A DNA stretch of 47,348 bases from Anaerolineales bacterium (GCA_016932715.1 JAFGCG010000077.1:1-47348), one strand, 5' to 3'. Shown: positions 35,836 to 44,630, counted from the first letter of the stretch. Translations and numbers: made by a program. Notes: a model not told the origin generated them from the sequence alone.

Positions 35836-36545
35836 CAAAGCGGCTGTTTCATCGGAATCCCCGGTTTGCGCGGGTATTTGGGCGGCGTCGCGGCGACCTT
35901 TTCCACCACCACGAGATAGCGGTCATCTGCCACGCCCGGCAAGTTAACCGGGATCAACTGTTTCAACTTTCCCCCCAATAATTCCATTGCCTTTTCCGCG
36001 GACTGCGCTTCGGCGGGTCCGCTTTCACCTTTCTGCGCCAGCACCCTCCCGCCGACTTTGACCAGGGGAATCAAATATTCGCCCAGCACGTTGAGATTCG
36101 CCACCGCGCGCGCAACTGCCCAGTCATATTTTTCGCGGTGCTGCGGGCTTTGTCCCAGCGATTCCGCACGCGCCTGGATGACATCCACGTGTTCCAGCCC
36201 CAGCACGCGGACGATGTGCTGGCAGAACATGGCTTTTTTGCCAACCGACTCGACCAGCGTCAATTTCATATTGGGGTAGAGGATCTTGAGAGGAATTCCC
36301 GGGAACCCGGCGCCTGTGCCCACGTCGATGAGACGATCGGGCGGGGAAGCCTTCCATGCCAGGACGCAGGAGAATGAATCAAGGAAATGTTTCGTACGGA
36401 TGGATTCCGAATCACGGATGGCTGTGAGATTGAACTTCTGGTTCCACTCAAGTAATTCCTTTTCGTATGTGATCAGTGCCATCACCTGGCGTCCCGTGAT
36501 GTGGACATTGAATAATGCCTGTGCATCGTGAGTGAGTCTGTCCAT
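35835..36545 (-). CDS. rsmG: 16S rRNA (guanine527-N7) methyltransferase
   Basis: 236 residues, SAM-dependent rRNA methyltransferase. Landmarks: KFNLTAIRD near 37-45, the SAM-binding motif IDVGTGAGFPGIPLKILYP at about 71-89, and VARAVANLNVLGEYLIPLV. The C-terminal tail (KVAATPPKYPRKPGIPMKQP) is standard. A TATAAT lies 8 nt before the ATG at 36545 with no Shine-Dalgarno, suggesting a leaderless message. Confidence 0.96.
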   Translation of the reverse strand: MDRLTHDAQALFNVHITGRQVMALITYEKELLEWNQKFNLTAIRDSESIRTKHFLDSFSCVLAWKASPPDRLIDVGTGAGFPGIPLKILYPNMKLTLVESVGKKAMFCQHIVRVLGLEHVDVIQARAESLGQSPQHREKYDWAVARAVANLNVLGEYLIPLVKVGGRVLAQKGESGPAEAQSAEKAMELLGGKLKQLIPVNLPGVADDRYLVVVEKVAATPPKYPRKPGIPMKQPL

Positions 36546-36553
36546 GCCGAAAA

Positions 36554-36559
36554 ATTATA
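36554..36559 (-). promoter_or_regulatory. -10 box of rsmG, leaderless candidate
   Basis: TATAAT on the minus strand, separated from the rsmG ATG by 8 nt. There is no convincing -35 at 17 nt. Confidence 0.4.
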
Positions 36560-36615
36560 ACCTGTGTTGCTCCGGATGCCTCCCTGGAAGAAAGATGAAA
36601 GAGGAGAGAAGAAAG

Positions 36616-36647
36616 AAGAAAGACCGCCATATTGGGCGGTCTTTCTT
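36616..36647. terminator. Terminator downstream of the DUF4349 gene
   Basis: Perfect 13-bp stem: AAGAAAGACCGCC (36616-36628) with GGCGGTCTTTCTT (36635-36647), loop of 6 nt. On the minus strand it is followed by CTTTCTTCTCTCC, so it ends the DUF4349 transcript. It is separated from the rsmG promoter by about 57 nt. Confidence 0.8.
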
Positions 36648-36665
36648 GATCTCTGCTGGACGAAA

Positions 36666-37664
36666 TTACCCTTTTATTTCTTCACTTCCCGCATCTTTTA
36701 CATTGGCTTTCGTTTTGCGGAACCTGCGATACACTGCGCGCCCGCCCAGGTAAACCAGGAAGATGGGGATGGCGATCAGGATCAGCGCCGGCAGCGTGTA
36801 CAGCACGAAGCGGATCAGGAAGTCGACAAAATTCTGGAAGAAGTAGACCAGATCCTGGATGGCTTGCTTCGCGGCGCCCTGGGGTTTCCATGGACCGACC
36901 TGGATCGGCTGCGTGCTTTCCTCGGCGATCAAACGGATTTGGATGGCAGAAAGGTCGGCGGATTCTTTCAAATATTTGATCCGCGCGGTCAGTTGCTCGA
37001 TCTCTGTCTGGACATTCTGCACCTGCAAATAGATGGCAAGTACATCCTCAGCCCGGACGGCTTCATCCATGATTTCGAGCAGTTTTTCTTCTGCAGCCTG
37101 CTTGGCTTTTAACTGGGCTTGCAGGTCCACGTATTCACTGGTCACATCCTGGCCCGTGCGGTTTTCATATGTAACATCCACGGCGCCTGCTTTGATCTTT
37201 TCAAGCGCATCATCCAGTTTTTTAGAGGGCACGCGAATGTAAATGGCTGCCTCCAGCACTTTTTTGCTTGTAGCAGAAACCTGGCTCAAGCTGGAAGAGA
37301 CGACATATCCGCCCAATTCCTTTGCAAGGATGCTGATCTCTTCCTTGCGCGCGGCCGGGTCTTTCACCACGATGGCAAGTTCCGCGTTCTCGATGACGAG
37401 TCGCTCCTGCGTTTGCTGTTGAACAGCATCATTTCCAATGAAGGACCGATCCGATTCCTCTGCGGCGTAGTGGTCCATGTCAACCGCCGGCATCGGAGGC
37501 GCTTCTGCCATATCGGGCATGCCGCCGCCAAAGCCGCCGGGTAATCGATTGCCTACTGTGCTGAATGTTTGTGCTGTTCTGGGACCGGTCATCCACGTAA
37601 ATGTAGTTCCAAGGATCAGGAACACGACCACGACGGACAGGATAATAAACAGGGTGCGTTTCAT
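36666..37664 (-). CDS. DUF4349 membrane protein
   Basis: 332 residues. One N-terminal helix (about 5-24), a Gly/Met/Pro-rich segment, then the DUF4349 domain (LVIENAELAIVVKDPAARKE, later RTGQDVTSEYVDLQAQLKAK) with a coiled-coil region, a C-terminal helix (YTLPALILIAIPIFLVYLGG) and a short basic cytoplasmic end. The family is common in envelope proteins, with no firmly known role. GAAGGAGA lies ahead of the ATG. Single gene. Confidence 0.9.
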   Translation of the reverse strand: MKRTLFIILSVVVVFLILGTTFTWMTGPRTAQTFSTVGNRLPGGFGGGMPDMAEAPPMPAVDMDHYAAEESDRSFIGNDAVQQQTQERLVIENAELAIVVKDPAARKEEISILAKELGGYVVSSSLSQVSATSKKVLEAAIYIRVPSKKLDDALEKIKAGAVDVTYENRTGQDVTSEYVDLQAQLKAKQAAEEKLLEIMDEAVRAEDVLAIYLQVQNVQTEIEQLTARIKYLKESADLSAIQIRLIAEESTQPIQVGPWKPQGAAKQAIQDLVYFFQNFVDFLIRFVLYTLPALILIAIPIFLVYLGGRAVYRRFRKTKANVKDAGSEEIKG

Positions 37665-37728
37665 TTTGTTTGCTCTCCTTCATGAATATCCGCTGATTTC
37701 ACCCGGAGGACGGTGGATGTTCCTCAAA

Positions 37729-37998
37729 TGTTCCTGACCCTGCCCCCTCCCCAGCCCTCCCCCAAATCTACAACAAAATTTAGAGAGTGTTTTGAAATTC
37801 CGCGCAGACGATGTTGAGCTCCCTTTCGGACAAATTTGAGCCACGAATTTCGCGAATTCGCACAAATTGTTCCTTTTACGGACCCAGCCTTTGTGCTCTT
37901 TGTGTCCTTTGTGGTGAATTATTAAACACTCTCTTAGGATAATTCATTGAGATTCCTTGTGGATTTGGGGGAGGGTGCCGAAGGCGGGTGGGGGTCAC
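37729..37998. repeat. MITE-like element, copy 2, with nested repeats
   Basis: Left end GACCCTGCCCCCTCCC to CCTCCCCCAAATCTAC, right end GTGGATTTGGGGGAGGGT to GGGTGGGGGTCA, which are inverted. Inside, TAGAGAGTGTTTT (37782) and AAACACTCTCTTA (37924) form a second inverted pair. Between them is a nonamer-type block (CCACGAATTTCGCGAATTCG ... CTTTGTGTCCTTTGTGGTG). The stop codon of the next gene (TGA at 37997-37995) lies in the right end. No gene is seen in this gap of about 330 nt. Confidence 0.6.
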
Positions 37999-38726
37999 CA
38001 TCCCTCTGCGATCCGCACGGCGTGTTTTTCCGGCAGACCCGCCTCGCGGATGCGCTGCTGCACTTCAGGGATGTTGTATTCCACACGACGCGGTTCCCAG
38101 GTCCTGGCGAGGGTGTCATAAATGGCGTAGGCAGCGCGCGGGTCGCGGTCGCGCGGCTGGCCGACCGAGCCGGGGTTGGCGATCAGCTTGGGCTCCAGTC
38201 GGATCGGCTCTCCCACTTTGATCTGTTTCAGGTTGACGCGATCCGTCTTCTCGTCCAGCTGGAAGATACACTGGATGTGCGAATGTCCCACAAAACACCA
38301 GGGCGTGGTGAAGTGATCGAAGTTCAAGCGCGCCGAAAGAGTGTTCAGGATATATTCCCAGACCGAATCGCGCGGGCTGCCATGTACGAGGCTGACATCC
38401 TCGCGCACCTTCAGGTTGGACTGCAGTGACCGCAAAAACTCCATGTTGTCGGCGGTCAGGACTTTCTCATGATAGGTGAGCGTGCGGCGGGCGTCACCGT
38501 TGAACGCTTCGAAGGGAATCTTGCCGAGCACGGCAACATCGTGGTTGCCCAGCAGGCAGGTCAGGTTGGGAATCTCGCGGATCAGTTCTATGACCGCGTT
38601 GGGGTCGGGCCCATAACCGACCAGATCGCCCAGACACCAGGTCTCATCCACTGCCCCAGCATCTTTGAGGACCGCCTCGAGCGCAGGATAATTCGCATGA
38701 ATATCAGAAATAACAAGAATTCGCAT
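37995..38726 (-). CDS. Metallophosphoesterase, YfcE-like
   Basis: 243-residue calcineurin-like phosphoesterase. Metal-site motifs: VISDIHANYPAL (5-16), LGDLVGYGP, LGNHDVAV, HGSP and GHSHIQ. This pattern is common in predicted diesterases or phosphatases acting on nucleotides. Substrate unknown. It begins 1 nt after coaBC, so the two are co-transcribed. Confidence 0.92.
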   Translation of the reverse strand: MRILVISDIHANYPALEAVLKDAGAVDETWCLGDLVGYGPDPNAVIELIREIPNLTCLLGNHDVAVLGKIPFEAFNGDARRTLTYHEKVLTADNMEFLRSLQSNLKVREDVSLVHGSPRDSVWEYILNTLSARLNFDHFTTPWCFVGHSHIQCIFQLDEKTDRVNLKQIKVGEPIRLEPKLIANPGSVGQPRDRDPRAAYAIYDTLARTWEPRRVEYNIPEVQQRIREAGLPEKHAVRIAEGW

Positions 38727-38727
38727 A

Positions 38728-39939
38728 TCACTCCAATAATTTCGACACCCAGCCCAAAATCACTTCTGCGACTTCCGCCTTGCTCATCAGTGATAAAGCC
38801 TCCTGGCGGCCATCTGCAAAGAGAAGTGTAACGCGGTTCGTTTCGGCTGCAAAGCCCGCATCCTTTGCAGAAATGTCGTTCGCGGCGATGAAATCCAAGC
38901 CTTTGGATTTTAACTTGGCTGCTGCATTTTCAAGCAGATCACGCGACTCGGCTGCAAATCCCACCACGAGGCGCGGGCGCTTTCCTCCCTGCCTCTGGGC
39001 TGCCACCGTTTTCAGGATGTCTTCCGTCGCTTCGAGCTCGACCTGCGGAATCCCGTCCGCTTTCTTGAGCTTGTCCCTGGAGGCATTCTTCGGCCGGAAG
39101 TCTGCCACCGCGGCTGCCATGATGAGCGCATCGCTTCCCGCGGACTCCTGCAAGACCGCCGCGAGCATTTGCTTTGCCGTTTCAACCGCCACGAGGCGCG
39201 CGCCCGTCGGCGGAGTCAGGGCGGTGGGAGCCGTGATCAGGGTGACCTGCGCGCCCAGATCCAGTGCCGCTTGCGCCAGGGCATAGCCCTGTTTGCCGGA
39301 CGAGCGATTCGTCAACACACGGACGGGATCGAGCGGCTCCTGAGTCCCTCCGGCGGTGACCACGACTCTTTTACCGGCGAGCGGGCCGTGCTGGCCGAGA
39401 AGCAGGCGGATGTGTTCCAGGATCTCCGCGGTTTCGAGCATGCGCCCTATGCCGGCGAGTCCGGAGGCAAGATGTCCCTCAGCCGGACCAATGAATGTGG
39501 CGCCGCGTTTCTTCAGGATGCCGATATTTTCCTGGGTAGCCGGGTGATCATACATACCGGCTTCCATGGCAGGCGCGATCAGAAGCGGCGACTGCATTGC
39601 CAGCGCCGTGACAGTCAACAAATTGTCGGCTTGCCCATGAGCGAGCTTGGCAATTGTATTCGCCGTGCAGGGCGCGATGACCAGCAGGTCGGCAGCATGC
39701 CCCAGCCCGACGTGCAGGACATGGGCTTCATTGCCCCATAAATCGTTATCGCTGTAGCCGCGCCGGCCTGTCACAGATTGGAACGTAAGCGGCGTGACAA
39801 ATTTCTCGGCTGCGCCGGTGAAGATGACATCCACCTGCGCACCGGCCTGGGTCAATTTCGATGCAAGGTCCGCGGCTTTGTACGCGGCAATAGAACCGGT
39901 CACCCCAAGTGTGATGCGTTTGTTGGAGAAAATGGACAT
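38728..39939 (-). CDS. coaBC: Bifunctional phosphopantothenoylcysteine decarboxylase / synthase
   Basis: 403 residues, two steps of coenzyme A synthesis. The CoaC flavoprotein half has GVTGSIAAYKA, the presumed active His76 (VLHVGLGHAADLLVIAPCTA) and PAME at 123-126, where the family usually has PAMN. The CoaB half has VVTAGGTQEPLDPVR, LTNRSSGKQGYALA and MAAAVADFRP, with a KLKK segment. A TATAAT lies 8 nt before the ATG with no Shine-Dalgarno. Confidence 0.95.
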   Translation of the reverse strand: MSIFSNKRITLGVTGSIAAYKAADLASKLTQAGAQVDVIFTGAAEKFVTPLTFQSVTGRRGYSDNDLWGNEAHVLHVGLGHAADLLVIAPCTANTIAKLAHGQADNLLTVTALAMQSPLLIAPAMEAGMYDHPATQENIGILKKRGATFIGPAEGHLASGLAGIGRMLETAEILEHIRLLLGQHGPLAGKRVVVTAGGTQEPLDPVRVLTNRSSGKQGYALAQAALDLGAQVTLITAPTALTPPTGARLVAVETAKQMLAAVLQESAGSDALIMAAAVADFRPKNASRDKLKKADGIPQVELEATEDILKTVAAQRQGGKRPRLVVGFAAESRDLLENAAAKLKSKGLDFIAANDISAKDAGFAAETNRVTLLFADGRQEALSLMSKAEVAEVILGWVSKLLE

Positions 39940-39947
39940 ATTGCTTT

Positions 39948-39953
39948 ATTATA
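39948..39953 (-). promoter_or_regulatory. -10 box of coaBC, leaderless candidate
   Basis: TATAAT on the minus strand, 8 nt upstream of the coaBC ATG. No clear -35. Confidence 0.4.
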
Positions 39954-40067
39954 CTTCGGGAAAAGTGACAGGCATCTTTCTTCAGCACCCGGAAGCAATA
40001 CCGGACACAGCGTGACTTTGACCATGCTTTCATAGGGTCTTCGCGAAATATTCGGGAGCAGGGACGA

Positions 40068-41150
40068 CTAATAGGGCGCTTCCCCGGGCGAGCCGTTTTT
40101 GATCTCGCGCCAGTTGTCGAAGCTGTCGGCTCCGGTGGGGATGATCCGTTCGGCGGAGGAGCATTCGTGCAGATCGAGCGGCAGATTGTCGCGGTTATCG
40201 TCGCGGATGCCCGTGACATATTCATCCAGTTTGGGAGTGCCATAGGTCGAGATGACCTGCTGGATGACACTGACGCCGCCTTTGTACAGCACGAGGACAT
40301 CCAGGCTTTGTCCGTCCCCAATAATGCCGAAGAAATCATCCCCAAGCGAACGACTGCTTGCCGCCGTCAGGATCACGGTGTTCGCTGGAAAATGATATGG
40401 CATGGTATAGGGGAAGGCGCCCTGCGTATAGATCGGCGACAGGATCAGCGCAAATCCCCCAGCCGGAATGACCGTTGAATCCAGAACAACGTGATCCGCC
40501 AGTTGCTCATTCGGGTTCCGTTGCGACCATGCCACCAGTTGATCAGGCGTTCCGGCACCAGCGGGGCCCGTATCGGCGAGCCACCAGCCGCCGACATCCA
40601 CCGGCTGGTCGCCATAGTTGTACAACTCCACATATTCATTCCATTTGCGTACTTCCAGCGGACCGCAGGGATTCGCCATGACCTCGCTGATGATCACAGT
40701 CACTTGCGGTTTCTGCGTATTTGCCTGGCCATCCTGTGTCACCTGCAAAAGCGGGGAGGAGGCTGCGGCGTCACTCCCGGGAACGGACTGGAGCCGCGGA
40801 TTGTCCAGCGAGGTGACGATGCACTGTCGCGTGATGGGGATCTGTATGCCAGGTGTCCCGGAGGTAATCGTCACCGAAATGGTCACAACGGCGGGTTTGG
40901 GCGGCGCGATAAATAAGGCGTTCAGGGCAGGTGGCGCGAAAATAATGCTGCCTGCGTTTGACTCCCAATTGATCGCGGCGTTGGGTGGGACCACCCCATC
41001 CAGTGTCAACGGCATTTGTTCACCCACCAGCATTCTGCAGTCCTTTGGCAGGACGGTGACTGCGTTTGTCGGTGTTGACACAATCCCACAGGCAGCCGCG
41101 CTCAGAAATGACAGTGAAACTGCAATAGACAGAACAATTTTGCGAGACAT
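40068..41150 (-). CDS. Secreted lipoprotein with lamin-tail domain
   Basis: 360 residues. Signal peptide with a lipobox-like AAAC (Cys21), an Ig-like or BIG-type beta region (about 30-115), then a lamin-tail domain at about 150-275: VIISEVMANPCGP, NEYVELYNYGDQPVDVGGWW, and later VIPAGGFALI. The C-terminus (FDNWREIKNGSPGEAPY) resembles the end of such domains. LTD proteins of bacteria are often surface or nuclease-associated. No enzymatic domain is present. It lies 15 nt downstream of the membrane protein below, likely one operon. Confidence 0.8.
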   Translation of the reverse strand: MSRKIVLSIAVSLSFLSAAACGIVSTPTNAVTVLPKDCRMLVGEQMPLTLDGVVPPNAAINWESNAGSIIFAPPALNALFIAPPKPAVVTISVTITSGTPGIQIPITRQCIVTSLDNPRLQSVPGSDAAASSPLLQVTQDGQANTQKPQVTVIISEVMANPCGPLEVRKWNEYVELYNYGDQPVDVGGWWLADTGPAGAGTPDQLVAWSQRNPNEQLADHVVLDSTVIPAGGFALILSPIYTQGAFPYTMPYHFPANTVILTAASSRSLGDDFFGIIGDGQSLDVLVLYKGGVSVIQQVISTYGTPKLDEYVTGIRDDNRDNLPLDLHECSSAERIIPTGADSFDNWREIKNGSPGEAPY

Positions 41151-41165
41151 ACATACCCCTTACCT

Positions 41166-41843
41166 TTATGGGCTTACATTCTGAACGTCCAACGAAAAAA
41201 CTGAGCTCTGGTTGCAGAAGTCCTGGGAGGCTTGCAGCGTCAACACGCCGCGTCCTGGCTGCTCCGATAACTTAAGATTGATTTCGCACCCGCTATTTGA
41301 GCCAATCGTCTCGAACGCCTCTCCGATGTATTGCCACCGGCAGGAGAGGATCGTATCCTCCTGCATGGGCTCGGCTGTGATCGCCAGCGACTCGCCTGGC
41401 ACAGCTAAAAGTTTCCCGCCCGGGCGATACGTGTCCGGGCGTCCTTCCACTCGAAAGATGACATAGGCAGGTGACTGGCAGGGGGGGAAAACCAGGAAGA
41501 GTGCGGCAATCGCCACCGCAAAAATGGATCCCAGGACCCAAAGCGGAATCCCGGTGATATAGGCACGGACAGACTCCGATGCCATGAGCGGCTTGATCCT
41601 GGGCACCTCGATGCCCAGGCGCAGGAGCGCCAGCACACCGCTGCTCACCACTGCGCTAAACGCCACCAGTGCCTGCTGCGGGTTTGGGCTTTCACTCAGC
41701 CACACGACCACGGAACGCGGAAAGACCAGTTGCCAGCGAACGGCAATCAGTGCTGCTGCCCACAGTACAAGTAACAGTCCCAACCCACGGAACACTTCGA
41801 GCGGTTTGCGCGTTTTCATTGCATTTTCATTGCTAACATTCAT
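41166..41843 (-). CDS. Membrane protein with C-terminal extracytoplasmic domain, unknown
   Basis: 225 residues from the first ATG. Three helices (about 18-36, 58-76 and 95-120) precede a Cys-containing beta-rich domain outside (PAYVIFRVEGRPDTYRPGGK, WQYIGEAFETIGSNSGCEIN). A TATAAT (41842-41847, minus) overlaps the first ATG, so if it is the promoter the real start is Met9 at 41819. Not a family I recognise. It probably acts with the adjacent lamin-tail lipoprotein. Confidence 0.65.
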   Translation of the reverse strand: MNVSNENAMKTRKPLEVFRGLGLLLVLWAAALIAVRWQLVFPRSVVVWLSESPNPQQALVAFSAVVSSGVLALLRLGIEVPRIKPLMASESVRAYITGIPLWVLGSIFAVAIAALFLVFPPCQSPAYVIFRVEGRPDTYRPGGKLLAVPGESLAITAEPMQEDTILSCRWQYIGEAFETIGSNSGCEINLKLSEQPGRGVLTLQASQDFCNQSSVFSLDVQNVSP

Positions 41844-41956
41844 TATAGTCAGACAAATAGGCTCGGCACTTTAGGGCGACTTAACAAAATTGTGAATCTT
41901 ACAAGTTAGCAAGGTTTGCGGACCTCTTTGAGCGCCGAGAACATCAGTTATCCATG

Positions 41957-42190
41957 TCAACTCTGCTTTCGGACGACCTGCCCCGCTTCTTCCACCGCCT
42001 CGAACTCTCTCCATTTACCTGAACGGAGAAAGTTGAGTTTCTTCGTGTGATATCCTGACTTCATGACAAATAACACATGACGGGTGAGGATGAAATCTGT
42101 AGAATATTTGTAATTGCCTTCCTTTGTCACCCAGGACTGTCCACACAGTTGCAGCAGCTTTTCATAACGAGGAGGGTGGAGGATGTCCAT
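41957..42190 (-). CDS. Possible small or remnant gene in a 339-nt gap
   Basis: The only structure in the gap 41844-42182. From an ATG at 42190 a 77-residue frame runs MDILHPPRYEKLLQLCGQSW to the end VVRKQS. It is AT-richer than its surroundings and looks protein-like (NYKYSTDFILTRHVLFVMKS). It has no Shine-Dalgarno, overlaps the GH105 start by 8 nt on the other strand and matches nothing I know. It may be a fragment of a decayed gene. Confidence 0.25.
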   Translation of the reverse strand: MDILHPPRYEKLLQLCGQSWVTKEGNYKYSTDFILTRHVLFVMKSGYHTKKLNFLRSGKWREFEAVEEAGQVVRKQS

Positions 42191-43259
42191 CACAAAAAAA
42201 GCAAACACCAGGATCGTTGAAGAATACGAGGAATTCCGGGATTGGCCGGCGGGAGCGTCGCCGCGCGAGGTCGGCAAACGCCTCGCGGAGAATTTCGTGA
42301 GGCGTTCGTTCGAACAACCGGCCGGCTTCATTATCTATCCGGAAGTCTGCACCTGGTATGGCTCGCTGACCGTCGCACAGCTGACCGGCGAGGCAGACCT
42401 GCGCGACCGGCTGATTCGGAAGTTCGATCCGCTTCTCACCCTCGATGGTTCGAGGCACATCTCTCCGCAGGCACACGTCGACTACCGGGTATTCGGGGCG
42501 GTGCCGCTGGAGATCTACCTCCAGACAAAGGTGCCAGCATACCTCGCTCTGGGCAGGGGCTTCGCGGACAAGCAATGGGAAACCACCACGCCAGACGGAA
42601 TTACCACGGAAGCCCGCTACTGGATCGACGATATGTACATGATCACAATGCTGCAGGTGCAAGCATACCGCGCGACCGGCGCAGCGCAGTACCTCGATCG
42701 CGCCGCCTCGGCGATGGTTGCCTATCTCGACGCGCTCCAGCAGCCGAACGGACTCTTCCTGCATGCCCCCGACTCGCCCTATTACTGGAGCCGCGGCAAC
42801 GGCTGGATGGCTGCCGGAATGGCGGAGCTGCTGCGGGCGCTGCCGAAGAAGCATCCGCGGCACGCACGTATCCTCGAAGGCTGCCGTCATATGATGGAGT
42901 CGCTGCTCCGCTATCAGGGCGAGGATGGGCTGTGGCGTCAGCTCATTGATCAACCTGATGCCTGGCCCGAGACCTCGGGCACGGGGATGTTTACCTTCGC
43001 GCTGATCACCGGCGTGAAGAACAAGTGGCTGGAGGGCAAGATCTATGGACCAGCAGCCCGCAGCGCCTGGCTGGGATTGGTAAAGTACATCGATGAGCAG
43101 GGCAACGTGCGAGAGGTCTGCACGGGGACGCCCAAGGGTTTCTCCATCGAGTACTATCTCGATCGCCCGCGCCTCCTCGGCGACCTGCACGGCCAGGCGC
43201 CGATCCTCTGGAGCGCCTCGGCGCTGCTGCGCCGACGCCATCGGATTGATTGCGACTAA
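42183..43259 (+). CDS. Glycoside hydrolase family 105/88, unsaturated glucuronyl-type hydrolase
   Basis: 358 residues, (alpha/alpha)6-barrel enzyme of the YteR/YesR group that removes unsaturated uronic acid from oligosaccharides released by pectate or rhamnogalacturonan lyases. YWIDDMYMITMLQ (about 143-155) carries the presumed catalytic Asp, and YYWSRGNGWMAAGMAELLRA and WPETSGTGMFTFALITGVK are family motifs. It is cytosolic, with no signal peptide. GGAGG sites precede the ATG. No lyase or sugar transporter lies nearby, and its GC is higher than the flanking gap. Confidence 0.9.
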   Translation: MSITKKANTRIVEEYEEFRDWPAGASPREVGKRLAENFVRRSFEQPAGFIIYPEVCTWYGSLTVAQLTGEADLRDRLIRKFDPLLTLDGSRHISPQAHVDYRVFGAVPLEIYLQTKVPAYLALGRGFADKQWETTTPDGITTEARYWIDDMYMITMLQVQAYRATGAAQYLDRAASAMVAYLDALQQPNGLFLHAPDSPYYWSRGNGWMAAGMAELLRALPKKHPRHARILEGCRHMMESLLRYQGEDGLWRQLIDQPDAWPETSGTGMFTFALITGVKNKWLEGKIYGPAARSAWLGLVKYIDEQGNVREVCTGTPKGFSIEYYLDRPRLLGDLHGQAPILWSASALLRRRHRIDCD

Positions 43260-43309
43260 CGATAAATATTTCGAGAATTCCAACGATCTCGAAAAGAATA
43301 GGCAAAACA

Positions 43310-44080
43310 ATGAATCAAGTTGCGAGCGTCAAAACTGCACATCCCGAATGGAAGAGCCTCTACCGGGTCGGCGGCGCGGCGGCACTGATCGCGGGCGTAT
43401 TCTTCAGAAGGAACCTTGCTGCAGAGATCGGGCTTTTCAGTCAGCAGGCATCCCCGGTCACTGTCAGTGACTGGTTCGCGCTCCTGCAGAGCAACCGGCT
43501 CCTGGGACTCGCTTCCCTCAACATCTTCGACGTTGTCAACTATGCTCTGGTGGGTTTGATGTTTCTCGCCCTCTATGCCGCCCTCAAACAAGTCAACAAG
43601 AGCTGTATGGCAATCGCTGCAACCGCCGCTCTCGCCGGGATAGCAGTCTTCTTCGCCTCGAATACGGCTTTTTCCCTGCTTGCCCTGAGCAATCAATATG
43701 CGGCCACAACAACCGAGGCACAGAGGGACGTGTTACTGGCAGCCGGACAGGCACTGTTGGCGATCCATCGGTTTGGCGTCGGCGCTCAGCCCGGCTCCGG
43801 AGGTTATATGAGCCTGCTCCTGATTGCCGTTGCAGGAATGATCGCTTCCGTCGTCATGCTGCGGAGCAATCTGTTCAACCGGGTCACCGCGTACGTGGGA
43901 ATTCTGGCAAGTGCCTTTGATCTGGCTTATTGTGTTGCTTACGTTTTTGTGTCAACGGGCGATAGCGGGATGCTGGCTATCTACTTCATACCCGCCGCAG
44001 GATTTTTCCTGATGATCTGGCATATCCTGGTCGGCTGGAGGCTTTACCGGCTGGGGAAAGAAAGCCGTTCAACGGTATGA
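43310..44080 (+). CDS. DUF4386-like membrane protein
   Basis: 256 residues with about six helices. YRVGGAAALIAGVFF at the start, then ASLNIFDVVNYALVGLMFLA and LLAAGQALLAIHRFG, recall DUF4386. The family has no known function. The start is set at ATG 43310 rather than the in-frame codon at 43250, which overlaps GH105. It lies 50 nt after GH105 and may be co-transcribed by chance. The 88 nt that follow hold no clear element. Confidence 0.65.
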   Translation: MNQVASVKTAHPEWKSLYRVGGAAALIAGVFFRRNLAAEIGLFSQQASPVTVSDWFALLQSNRLLGLASLNIFDVVNYALVGLMFLALYAALKQVNKSCMAIAATAALAGIAVFFASNTAFSLLALSNQYAATTTEAQRDVLLAAGQALLAIHRFGVGAQPGSGGYMSLLLIAVAGMIASVVMLRSNLFNRVTAYVGILASAFDLAYCVAYVFVSTGDSGMLAIYFIPAAGFFLMIWHILVGWRLYRLGKESRSTV

Positions 44081-44168
44081 CTTCGCAAGCGGCGTGCTCC
44101 GCAGTTTGATATGGACGTTCCAGCCTGGGGCGGGCAGGACAATTTGTCCCTGGCTTTGACCAGCGACC

Positions 44169-44630
44169 TTAAGAATGGAAGACTACGTTATATCCGCGCA
44201 TCGCTTCCCCCTCATATTCGAATTTTGCGGAAAAGAATTTTCCTTCCCGGATCCACGGCATAAAGATATGGTCACTTTCCCAGAGATTCAGACCAGGCAT
44301 CTTTTCATCTGAAATCCATTCCAGTTTGCCCTCCGGCGAATCGATCAATTCGCCGGTAAAATCGTTTGCTGTAAAGACAAAGACATACCAATCATTGCCC
44401 TTGAATTTGGGAAACATCAGCAAACCGCATAATTTTGGGTTTTGAATAGACAGACCTGATTCCTCGAATATCTCTCGCAGCACACATTCTTCGGGTGTTT
44501 CCCCTGCTTCGAACTTTCCACCCAGACCGTTCCACTTGCCGGCATGGATATCGTCGGGCTTCTTATTGCGATAGACCATGAGCGTGTAACCATTGTGCCG
44601 GATATAGCAGAGTGTGGCAAGGATCAGCAT
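44169..44630 (-). CDS. Nudix hydrolase (MutT/8-oxo-dGTPase-like)
   Basis: 153 residues. A complete Nudix box at about 38-60 (GGKFEAGETPEECVLREIFE, then ESGL) with all Glu ligands. The N-terminus LATLCYIRHNGYTLMVYRN and GKWNGLGGKFE match the MutT/MTH1-like subgroup, suggesting 8-oxo-dGTP or a similar oxidised nucleotide. It is divergent from the alpha/beta hydrolase, 115 nt apart. Substrate is inference. Confidence 0.92.
   Translation of the reverse strand: MLILATLCYIRHNGYTLMVYRNKKPDDIHAGKWNGLGGKFEAGETPEECVLREIFEESGLSIQNPKLCGLLMFPKFKGNDWYVFVFTANDFTGELIDSPEGKLEWISDEKMPGLNLWESDHIFMPWIREGKFFSAKFEYEGEAMRGYNVVFHS

Noticed and set aside
42162..43310. A 382-codon frame on the minus strand opposite GH105
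   Set aside because: It mirrors the GH105 codons, has no recognisable motif and no ribosome binding site. The GH105 protein on the plus strand has clear family motifs.
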